Under the pieces are notes generated by a model. That model was given only the letters and a program-made list of their open reading frames with translations. It was not told the DNA's origin and made no database searches. DNA of 52,179 nucleotides from Candidatus Obscuribacterales bacterium (lineage in GTDB: Bacteria; Cyanobacteriota; Vampirovibrionia; Obscuribacterales; Obscuribacteraceae). The stretch is from NCBI GenBank assembly GCA_021732025.1, contig JAKFVU010000007.1, forward strand, positions 1 through 52,179, given 5' to 3'. The position numbers and the translations under genes were made by a program. This document shows, in pieces, positions 41,774 to 48,715 of the stretch (the first letter of the stretch is position 1; every line of letters starts with the position of its first letter).

Positions 41774-42538
41774 ATGAGTTTGTTGACTAAATCAAAAGTA
41801 AATGCGAAAAGCCGAATTTTTATAACAGGTTCTGCTGATGGGCTTGGTCATGCTGCTGCAAAAACACTACTGGCTGAAGGTCACGAAGTAGTCGTCCATG
41901 TCAGGTCAAAAGAGCGCCTGGGTGCTGTAGATGACCTTTTGGCTGGTGGTGCCATTGCCACTATTGGCGACTTAACTAGTTTCGATGAAACACAACAGCT
42001 TGCACTACAGGTAAATAAACTTGGCCAAATGGATGCGGTTATTCATAATGCCGGTGTCTACAAAGGTGATGTAGCTGGCGTGAATGTATTGGCTCCTTAT
42101 TTACTAACTGCACTAATTGCTAGACCGCAAAGGTTGATATATTTAAGTAGCGGTATGCACTTGGGTGGTAGAGCTAGTTTGGACGATTTGGATTGGAATA
42201 CCAAGGCCGCTTCGATCAACTACTCTGATAGCAAATTATTGATCACCACATTTTGCGCCGCGCTGGCAAATCGCTGGCAAAATGTTATTTGCAATGCTGT
42301 AGACCCAGGCTGGGTGCCAACAAAGATGGGAGGCCCTAATGCATCAGATGATTTGCGACAAGGGCACCTTACTCAAGAATGGCTAGCGACCAGTGAAGAA
42401 CCCGAGGCTCTTACCAGCGGAGGATACTGGTATCACAAACAGCTTACAAAGGCCCATGCTGCTGTTTTAGACATAGATTTTCAGAATCGGCTGTTAGAGA
42501 AATTAGCAAGCTCAACTGGTGTTGAGCTTGGAGTTTAG
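41774..42538 (+). CDS. Short-chain dehydrogenase/reductase
   Basis: A 254-residue NAD(P)-dependent oxidoreductase. The Rossmann motif is ITGSADGLGHAAAKTL, followed by HNAGVY, a serine in YLSSGMH and the catalytic YSDSK. The last strand, NAVDPGWVPTKMGG, is typical. The Gly pattern TGSADGLG replaces the common TGxxxGIG; Arg in VHVRSK suggests NADPH use. The start is uncertain: ATG 41774 sits directly after AAGGA, while TTG 41780 and TTG 41783 have better spacing. Substrate unknown. Confidence 0.88.
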   Translation: MSLLTKSKVNAKSRIFITGSADGLGHAAAKTLLAEGHEVVVHVRSKERLGAVDDLLAGGAIATIGDLTSFDETQQLALQVNKLGQMDAVIHNAGVYKGDVAGVNVLAPYLLTALIARPQRLIYLSSGMHLGGRASLDDLDWNTKAASINYSDSKLLITTFCAALANRWQNVICNAVDPGWVPTKMGGPNASDDLRQGHLTQEWLATSEEPEALTSGGYWYHKQLTKAHAAVLDIDFQNRLLEKLASSTGVELGV

Positions 42539-42580
42539 AAAGCGGCCCTCATCTAGGAGTTGATTGAAGAAGGCAGAGGC

Positions 42581-42616
42581 TGTCTGTCTATCTATCAGTC
42601 TATCTATCTGTCTATC
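42581..42616. repeat. Tetranucleotide microsatellite (TATC/TGTC)
   Basis: Nine consecutive 4-bp units of the form TGTC or TATC (one is AGTC) run to the stop codon of the EF-hand gene at 42615. In the opposite strand they read GATA/GACA. Such repeats change length easily. Here the tract lies just past the coding end, between convergent genes. Confidence 0.8.
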
Positions 42617-43469
42617 ACCCGAATAGACTTTCTTCATGTTCAGCTTTCCACTTGTCTCCGACCAGACCGGCATCGGTGCCATCTTTTTTCTTCTGTGAAG
42701 AAATCGCACCCTCTGCGTCACTCACTCCTCTTAGAGCGATCGTTTCACCACCACCTTCTTTCTTCACAAAGAGGTGCACAAGTTCGCGCCCATTACTACC
42801 GACGGCATTCACTTCGATGCGCACTTTCATTGTGGTGCCATCTGGATTGGTCAACTCAACCTCGACGTTGCCACCATGGTCTTTAGCGTAGTCGCGAGCG
42901 GCTATGAGTTTTTCTTCCATCGTTTTTGTCGGATCTTCGAGAATTTGCAAGCGAGCATCCTTTTGATTTTCCGCCGGTTGATCTGTGGATTGCTCAGCAG
43001 GAACATCCGCAGTTGTTTCAGCTGGGGCGGGATTTTCACGTTTGTAAGCCTCAAGTTCGTCTCTTGAAATTCCGTCGCCGTTTTTATCGATTGCGTCGGC
43101 ACTACCTATGGCGGCATCAGCTGCAATGACAGTCACTGCATCTTTGTTTTGATAATCGTTTTGAATGGCCTGTGATTCTTCTTTAGAAATTTTGCCATCT
43201 TTGTCTGTGTCAAGATTGTCGAATTCTGAAATTAGAAGATCTGGTAAAAGGCCTTTTGCCTGTAAGTCGGCATTAATAGCGGCCCGAGCATCTGGGTCGT
43301 TCATTATTGCCGGGTTGAGCAAACTGTTTACTTCACTGCGCTCTCTACCAGAATTTTCTGCCTTTCGGAATATCTCATCAAAGGATAGGCCGGATGCATT
43401 TAGGCCATCTTGTTTAGCGTCAGTGTATTCTTTTACGTTTTTAGTAATTTCGGCTGTTTCTGAGGGCAT
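42615..43469 (-). CDS. EF-hand calcium-binding domain protein
   Basis: A 284-residue protein starting at ATG 43469 with GGAG eight bases upstream. Two canonical EF-hand loops are present: DTDKDGKISKEE and DKNGDGISRDEL, about 40 residues apart. A Pro/Ala/Glu-rich linker follows (APAETTADVPAEQSTDQPAE), then an alpha/beta C-terminal region (LIAARDYAKDHGGNVEVEL, LVHLFVKKEGGGETIALRG). No signal peptide is visible, unlike most bacterial EF-hand proteins. It may be a cytosolic calcium sensor or a protein exported by a non-Sec route. Confidence 0.82.
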   Translation of the reverse strand: MPSETAEITKNVKEYTDAKQDGLNASGLSFDEIFRKAENSGRERSEVNSLLNPAIMNDPDARAAINADLQAKGLLPDLLISEFDNLDTDKDGKISKEESQAIQNDYQNKDAVTVIAADAAIGSADAIDKNGDGISRDELEAYKRENPAPAETTADVPAEQSTDQPAENQKDARLQILEDPTKTMEEKLIAARDYAKDHGGNVEVELTNPDGTTMKVRIEVNAVGSNGRELVHLFVKKEGGGETIALRGVSDAEGAISSQKKKDGTDAGLVGDKWKAEHEESLFG

Positions 43470-43592
43470 GGGTAAATCTCCAGCAGCGATGGAAGGGGGG
43501 AACACTTCCAAGATAATCTTGCTGCCTGATATTTCCCTGACTGCCTAAGTGCTGATTGAAGGTCAAGAATGACTTGATCGAGTCGCGCCTCT

Positions 43593-44393
43593 TCAGTGTT
43601 CTTCTAAATCAGAGGCCTTTAAAGCTTGGCCCTCTCTCAATAAGCGTTTGGCTGATTTGCCCAGTGCTTGGTTGACATTTTTCAAGCAGTCCGTCTTTGA
43701 TACCATGCGAAAGTCCATGTGAACGGAACTCAAAATTATGATCGATCCGGCTCTAATATCTCTAGTGGCGCATACCACCGCGAGCCGCTCTAGTTCGTTG
43801 TCAAAGCTAGGTATGGCAGCCATGCGCAGTTGGGTGCAAGTGCTGCACTGTGCTCCCTGGTATGGGCGGTGGCAGGTTTTGCAAATTAAGGCTTCTTTCG
43901 CTCTAGATGGTTCTGGGGTTGGTACATTTCCCCAACTACTGATTGATTGTATGTCAAATACTTTGTTTTGATGCTGATAGAGTTCTTCCATATTTTTTAT
44001 GGTCCATCGAGTCTGCGGATGGTTTATGCCATGGGCTATGAGGTTTATTAGCAGGGCCTGCTTTAAACTATCTTCTGACTCTTTCAACTTGTTTTGCAGA
44101 CATTGGCATTGGGCGAGCTTGTTGAGGACAAACGACAGCTCAGGATGATCTAGCCCTAGAGCCGTTATCTGTTTATCCAGGCAGTCGTTGTATATCGATT
44201 CTGCATGGGTGAATTGGTTCTGCTGGTAGTAAAGATCACCTAGGTAGTCGAGGCAGAGAGCCACGACTAGTAGAGACTTGCCTTTGGCCGCTTCGTCGAT
44301 GGCCTGCCACATAAAGTTCTGCGCGTCTTCATAGTGCTTACTGGCGGCTGCATTCTCAGCGCAGATTTTCAGTAGTTCCCAGGTTTCAGGCAC
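43593..44393 (-). CDS. TPR protein with zinc knuckle and SAF-like C-terminal domain
   Basis: A 266-residue protein with three parts. Residues 1-150 hold about three TPRs of the kinesin-light-chain type (LCLDYLGDLYYQQNQFTHAESIY, VLNKLAQCQCLQNKLKESEDSL). Residues about 168-188 form a Cys4 knuckle, CKTCHRPYQGAQCSTC. From about 205 comes a SAF-like segment: VVCATRDIRAGSIIILSSVH, then ALGKSAKRLLREGQALKASDLE, which matches the two halves of SAF domains (rDIxaGxxlt...; GxxLxxxDL). SAF domains occur in sialic-acid synthases and pilus/flagellar CpaB/FlgA proteins. No signal peptide. Function unknown. Confidence 0.72.
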   Translation of the reverse strand: MPETWELLKICAENAAASKHYEDAQNFMWQAIDEAAKGKSLLVVALCLDYLGDLYYQQNQFTHAESIYNDCLDKQITALGLDHPELSFVLNKLAQCQCLQNKLKESEDSLKQALLINLIAHGINHPQTRWTIKNMEELYQHQNKVFDIQSISSWGNVPTPEPSRAKEALICKTCHRPYQGAQCSTCTQLRMAAIPSFDNELERLAVVCATRDIRAGSIIILSSVHMDFRMVSKTDCLKNVNQALGKSAKRLLREGQALKASDLEEH

Positions 44394-44489
44394 GCTATTT
44401 GTCCAAGCTTTGATTTGCTGTATATTTTAGCGGAGATGCTCTCTTAAGAATACTCCGGCAGAGCTGGTCTAAGCAAAATGAAATGAGAG

Positions 44490-44792
44490 CTATTTCTTTG
44501 GTATGCTCGATTCGTTATAAGGACGAATTTGATCTTCAGCTTCTTTCAGCTGCTGTGCCATCTTTTCAGTCTCCAATGGTTGGCCGTTAAGTTTGCGCCA
44601 GTACATTACCATGATCATTGCAGACATATGGCGAGAATCTTGTATGCCCATCTGGTTGAAGTATTTGACTAGGACGTTTTTGCCATTTAGGCCCCAGGTG
44701 TTGCGCAGTCCCATCTGAAAGAATGGCCATCCATAGCCCGACGCTTCCTTTCCTTCAAGGCTTTTAAATTTCTTCAGCTCTCCTTCGCCCAT
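44490..44792 (-). CDS. Hypothetical protein, 100 residues
   Basis: A short protein with GYGWPFFQMGLRNTWGL near the start and a helical second half (SAMIMVMYWRKLNGQPLETEKMAQQLKEAEDQI). No Shine-Dalgarno is seen before ATG 44792. The frame stays open for 17 more codons upstream before a stop, without a start codon. That could mean the gene has lost its original N-terminus. Family unknown. Confidence 0.42.
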   Translation of the reverse strand: MGEGELKKFKSLEGKEASGYGWPFFQMGLRNTWGLNGKNVLVKYFNQMGIQDSRHMSAMIMVMYWRKLNGQPLETEKMAQQLKEAEDQIRPYNESSIPKK

Positions 44793-45065
44793 TAGTTTTT
44801 CTAGTTCGACAAAATGGTGCTTAGAAGAATTCGAACAACAGTGTCGTCATTGTGTGAGTTCGGGTACAGACACTTCAGTGATGAGAATAAGCTCCAAGCG
44901 CACCATATCGAAAGAAGTAGTGTGCACAGAAACACGAAGATTAAGTACACAGATACCCCTACCAATGACATGAGGGCTGAGCATATACTAAGTAAGTGCG
45001 GCTAGAATGTAACCGGTAGATCTTCGCAAATTAGTCTATGGTTTTCAAAAAAGAAGGACGAATAA
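44793..45065. other. Intergenic region of about 270 bp
   Basis: No protein gene or RNA is supported. Short frames here have no ribosome site and atypical composition. AAAAAAGAAGGA at the 3' end is the ribosome site of the following gene. Confidence 0.4.
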
Positions 45066-45761
45066 TTGCCGGAGCAAGAAACAGAAGATGAGCATACGCG
45101 ACCCCTTGGTGCCTTATCTGTGCTTCAGATTGTTGGGATCGTATTGGGCTCAGGACTGCTTGTTGTCATTGGATTGAAATGGTTCGGTTACTTCTTGGCG
45201 GCGCGACTGCATTTGGTGCCGAGTGGGCAGAGTGCCGCTCAGTACTATCAGCTGGGTGTCAAATACAAAGGAGCTGGTCGGACTGAGCCAGCTCGCGACT
45301 CTCTCAACAGGGCTATAAAGCTTGATCCGCAGGGTGTTGACGGAAAGCGCGCGGCAATCTACCTTCATGCCTATTTGCCTCGTTATGCGGTGCCCCAGGA
45401 GGCAGTGCAGATGAACATATCGGGATTCAATCAGGCCGCCATAGGACATAATGAACAAGCAACACAAATTTTTGAGAGCTGTATAAAGCAATATCCTAAA
45501 TTCGAATGGCCCTATGGCAATTTAGCCGATTTATATGTAAGCCAGGGCAAACTCGATGAAGCCAAGGAATTGCTCAACAAAATTCTTGAAGTAAACCCGC
45601 AGTATGTTAATGGTTGGATCCATCTTGCCGAAGCAAACATTGCCGGCAAAGACTTTAAGCGTGCGACGGAGTGCCTGAACAGTGCAGCAGCAATAGATCC
45701 AGATAATGCAGCTGTGAAAGCGCTGAAAACCAAGATTGAATTCGAAAATCAAACAAAGTGA
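45066..45761 (+). CDS. Membrane-anchored TPR protein
   Basis: A 231-residue protein starting with TTG 45066, with AAGGA six bases upstream. A single membrane span near residues 18-42 (VLQIVGIVLGSGLLVVIGLKWFGYF) anchors a TPR domain of four or more repeats: YQLGVKYKGAGRTEPARDSL, NQAAIGHNEQATQIFESC, GNLADLYVSQGKLDEAKELL and IHLAEANIAGKDFKRATECL. A scaffold role at the membrane is likely; partner unknown. Confidence 0.82.
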   Translation: MPEQETEDEHTRPLGALSVLQIVGIVLGSGLLVVIGLKWFGYFLAARLHLVPSGQSAAQYYQLGVKYKGAGRTEPARDSLNRAIKLDPQGVDGKRAAIYLHAYLPRYAVPQEAVQMNISGFNQAAIGHNEQATQIFESCIKQYPKFEWPYGNLADLYVSQGKLDEAKELLNKILEVNPQYVNGWIHLAEANIAGKDFKRATECLNSAAAIDPDNAAVKALKTKIEFENQTK

Positions 45762-46182
45762 GTGCGCACCATTCCCTGCATTCTCAATGCTGTACCCATG
45801 CTGCCAGCCAACAAGAGATCACGCACCACATTTTGCCCCACAATTGTGGCTTTGATTGCATTCCGTATGTCACTTAACTGAGAAAATAATTTGTTCTGCA
45901 AACGGCTTTATAAGTGACATAGGCGATTCGGCAAGAACTTCTGTGCTACATGTATTTCTGGCAGGCAGGCGTCACCGTATGTGGTGGCGATGATCTCAAT
46001 TAAAGTGCACCAGCCACCGCTGATAGTCTCAATCAATTTACGCCAGAATAGACCGATGATCTCAATTCGAGGTTCCGATGATCTCAATCCGTACACTTGA
46101 GCAGCAGCTGCTTGCACGGCTGAGATAGTTCATGCATTAATAATCCTAGTGGAAGTTTGCAAGCCTTTCGGGAGTTATCCGC
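45762..46182. mobile_element. Possible remnant of an IS21-like element end
   Basis: This 420-bp gap holds no convincing gene. A perfect 11-bp inverted repeat, TATGTCACTTA (45866-45876) and TAAGTGACATA (45911-45921), is followed by four copies of a CGATGATCTCAAT motif starting at 45988, 46019 (variant), 46054 and 46076. Repeated internal motifs near the tips, reading ATTGAGATCATCG on the other strand, are what I recall of IS21-family ends bound by IstA. No transposase gene is present. The patch marks the boundary where sequence style changes. Confidence 0.38.
45866..45921. repeat. 11-bp perfect inverted repeat
   Basis: TATGTCACTTA and TAAGTGACATA enclose 34 bases. Possible roles are an insertion-sequence tip, an integration site or a regulator site. 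It is followed, 67 bp later, by the cluster of CGATGATCTCAAT motifs. Confidence 0.75.
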
Positions 46183-47397
46183 GTGCCCTTGCCCCTCATC
46201 CGTTATCTGCCCGCCTGCGGTCTAGTGCTGAGCCTGAGCACCAGCGCACCGCTTGCCGCTTGGTCCGCCGACACCGTGACCGAAGGCGGCGAGTCTCCGG
46301 TGCTACGCAGCGCCGGCACCGTGACCGTAGGCGGCGAGCCTCCGGTGCTACGCAGCACCATTATCCAGACGGAGACTAACAGTCCGCACGGCCCGACTGT
46401 CAACACGGGGGATGTGCGTGTGGTGCCGCCGGGCGCGCCGTTGGATCTGGTTCTTTCGACCGAGATTGAAGCTGGCGAGACCGCGGAAGGTGATGAGTTC
46501 TTCGGCAAAATCATCAAGGACGTGCTGGTGGATGGCCAGTTGGTTATACCCCGGGGCACGGTAATGCACGGGGTGATGAGCACTATGCAAGAGCCAAAGC
46601 GCGCTGGCCGCGATGGCTACATCACCACGCGCTTCGATTATTTAACTACGCCTGACGGGCGTAAAGTCTCGATTGAGGGCAACAGCACCACGCGGGATTC
46701 CAAAGGCAAGGCCGCAGCCAAGGTCGTCGGGCGCGCGGCGGGATACACCGCCATTGGTGGCGTGGTGGGCACAGTGATGGCGCTACAGTTCGGCGGTCTA
46801 GCCGGGGCGGCGGCCAGCCACGGGGCCACCCTGGCGGGTGGAGCGGCCATTGGTGGAACTGCCGGGCTGACAGTGGCCATGCTGATGAAGGGTAAAAGTG
46901 TCATGCTCCAGCCCGGCGCTGAAATGCGCGTCACACTCAGCGAGGAGCTCAAACTGCCTACCATGACCATGCCCGCTGAGACGGCGGAAGATTTCAGCAT
47001 CCCTGGCCTGAAGCTGAAGGTAGTGGGCATGCGCATTGACCGCCACCCGTTCGGCGAAATGACCGAAATTAAGCTGTCGCTGGACATTTTGAATGAAACC
47101 GAAAATACGTTCTCCACATTTGATATCGCCCTGGAGGACGAGTTGGGCAACCTGCTCTTCCCCTCACCCCTTGCCGATACGGGCATTGAGTCCAGCAAAA
47201 TCAAGCCTAGTAGTCACATCAACAGCAACGTCACCTTCAGCGTGTACAACGGCAAAATCCGCCACAAGCTAGTGTTTTTCAAGCCGTATTCCCGTGAACC
47301 GCTGGCAAAATTGTCCCTGACCGATGCCATGCTGGCAAGCGGCAAAGCCAGCCACAAAGGCAAGCGAGCGGCCGCTGAAGCGCACCAGCCCAACTGA
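46183..47397 (+). CDS. Exported GC-rich protein with glycine-rich hydrophobic region
   Basis: A 404-residue protein starting at GTG 46183 with GGGAG about nine bases upstream. A signal peptide (YLPACGLVLSLSTSAPLAAWSA) is followed by a tandem 15-residue repeat (TVTEGGESPVLRS, TVTVGGEPPVLRS). Then comes a beta-rich domain with GDEFFGKIIKDVLVDGQLVIPRGTV, a pattern also seen in VirB10/TrbI-like and related envelope proteins. A Gly/Ala-rich segment (YTAIGGVVGTVMALQFGGLAGAAA) could span a membrane. A C-terminal beta domain ends in a basic tail. GC content and codon choice (GCC, GGC, CTG) differ sharply from genes before 45.8 kb. Confidence 0.68.
   Translation: MPLPLIRYLPACGLVLSLSTSAPLAAWSADTVTEGGESPVLRSAGTVTVGGEPPVLRSTIIQTETNSPHGPTVNTGDVRVVPPGAPLDLVLSTEIEAGETAEGDEFFGKIIKDVLVDGQLVIPRGTVMHGVMSTMQEPKRAGRDGYITTRFDYLTTPDGRKVSIEGNSTTRDSKGKAAAKVVGRAAGYTAIGGVVGTVMALQFGGLAGAAASHGATLAGGAAIGGTAGLTVAMLMKGKSVMLQPGAEMRVTLSEELKLPTMTMPAETAEDFSIPGLKLKVVGMRIDRHPFGEMTEIKLSLDILNETENTFSTFDIALEDELGNLLFPSPLADTGIESSKIKPSSHINSNVTFSVYNGKIRHKLVFFKPYSREPLAKLSLTDAMLASGKASHKGKRAAAEAHQPN
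46267..46356 (+). repeat. 45-bp tandem repeat, two copies
   Basis: Two copies of a 45-bp unit beginning GCCGACACCGTGACC and GCCGGCACCGTGACC lie just after the signal-peptide codons of the exported protein. The unit is 15 codons, so changes in copy number keep the frame. Confidence 0.8.
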
Positions 47398-47534
47398 GGC
47401 TTCGCTGGACTTCGCGGTGAGCGGGGTGCAGAAATCTTTTGCCAAACTATTTGTCATCACGTCACGAAGACGACCCACACATTACCGTCACAATCTTGCG
47501 GTAACTTGAATAGTGTGAAAATAGTAAGTAATGG

Positions 47535-48698
47535 ATGATGAAACTGTTTAAATCACTCGCACTGTGCTGCAGCGCCATACTGCTCGCACTATCTATATCA
47601 GGTTGTCAGGCATCGCTTGACAGTAATGCCGCAGCGCATACGACTCACTTGGTCGGGAAGCACCTTGCCAAAGAGCTAGCGCTGAATGATGAAGGAGCAT
47701 CGCATACGACTTACGAGGTCAGCAAACCCCTTGTCAAAGACCTAACGCTGAATGATGAATATGTCTGCCAGATTAGAGCCATACAGCATATTGAGATTCG
47801 TTCATTAGAGAAGGGGTACCTGCAAAATGTACTGGTAGACGAAGGAGACACTGTTCGTCAGGGACAATTGCTTTTTCAAATAAAGCCCAATGTCTACGAA
47901 GCCGATGTTCAAAAATCAGAAGCAGAGGTTGAGCTTTCCAAAATTGAGCTGCAGAATAACCAGGCACTTGTTGACAAAGATATTATTTCCGCCACTGAAG
48001 CCAGCATGTCTGCCGCCAAGCTGAATAAAGTTAAAGCGGAACTAGAGCTAGCCAAAACGCATTTAGGCTTTACTGAAATTAGAGCCCCGTTTGACGGGCT
48101 GATAGGTCGCTTTGGTGATATTAGGCTGGGCAGCCTGCTGGAAGAAAACCAACTGATGACCACCTTAAGCGATACCCATCGACTTTGGGTGTACTTCAAT
48201 GTGCCCGAAGCTCAGTATTTGGACTACATGAAAAACAAGCGACTTTCTCAGAACGTCCAACTGCAACTCGCCAACAACGAAATTTATCCTGAACCAGGAA
48301 CGATAGAAGTCATTCAGTCAGACTTTAGTAGTACCTCAGGCAATATTGCCTTTAGAGCGAGCTTTAGTAACCCACACGCCCTACTGCGTTACGGGCAAAC
48401 AGGCAAAATACTATGGCCCAAGAAGACCAATAACGCGGTCATTGTGCCGCAAAAATCCACTTTTGAAGTTCTAGATAAACGCTTTATTTTTGTTGTCGAC
48501 AAAACCGGAGTGATTCACGAACGTGAGATTAAAGTGGCCCGTGAGGAACCCAACATTTACATTGTCGCCTCTGGAATAACCCCTGATGAGATGTTCCTGC
48601 TTGAGCGGCAGAACAAACTAGATAAGGGCGACAAAATCCATTACAAGCTGATTGATCCCCAACATGCTATTGAGAATTTAAAACTGTATGCAGAGTAG
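47535..48698 (+). CDS. RND efflux membrane-fusion lipoprotein
   Basis: A 387-residue periplasmic adaptor that links an inner-membrane RND pump to an outer-membrane channel. The lipobox is LSISGCQ, with the lipidated Cys near residue 24. Then come EYVCQIRAIQHIEIRSLEKGYLQ, the first half of the lipoyl domain (VDEGDTVRQGQLLFQI), an alpha-hairpin (EAEVELSKIELQNNQALVDKD), the second lipoyl half (FTEIRAPFDGLIGRF) and beta-barrel segments. An extra 22-residue tandem duplication lies at residues about 35-78. The permease gene starts 17 bp downstream. No TolC-like gene is in view. Confidence 0.92.
   Translation: MMKLFKSLALCCSAILLALSISGCQASLDSNAAAHTTHLVGKHLAKELALNDEGASHTTYEVSKPLVKDLTLNDEYVCQIRAIQHIEIRSLEKGYLQNVLVDEGDTVRQGQLLFQIKPNVYEADVQKSEAEVELSKIELQNNQALVDKDIISATEASMSAAKLNKVKAELELAKTHLGFTEIRAPFDGLIGRFGDIRLGSLLEENQLMTTLSDTHRLWVYFNVPEAQYLDYMKNKRLSQNVQLQLANNEIYPEPGTIEVIQSDFSSTSGNIAFRASFSNPHALLRYGQTGKILWPKKTNNAVIVPQKSTFEVLDKRFIFVVDKTGVIHEREIKVAREEPNIYIVASGITPDEMFLLERQNKLDKGDKIHYKLIDPQHAIENLKLYAE
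47636..47767 (+). repeat. 66-bp tandem duplication in the membrane-fusion gene
   Basis: Two 66-bp units start with GCATACGACT at 47636 and 47702. They encode HTTHLVGKHLAKELALNDE and HTTYEVSKPLVKDLTLNDE. The second matches the usual family N-terminus and the first looks like a diverged extra copy. Confidence 0.75.
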
Positions 48699-48715
48699 TT
48701 TAGGTTCGGCCAACT

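Noticed and set aside
42560..42886. 108-residue plus-strand frame across the microsatellite
   Set aside because: Antisense to the EF-hand gene and partly made of the tetranucleotide repeat.
44814..45005. 63-residue plus-strand frame
   Set aside because: No ribosome site, no domain, unusual composition; regarded as intergenic.
45908..46117. 69-residue frame on the minus strand, ending inside the repeat patch
   Set aside because: It is only the translation of the repeated GATGATCTCAAT motifs and has no ribosome site; a transposase fragment was considered but no IstA/IstB motif is seen.
46203..46583. 126-residue frame and other long minus-strand frames up to 47204
   Set aside because: GC-rich sequence gives long open frames on both strands. 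The plus-strand frame has the signal peptide and ribosome site.
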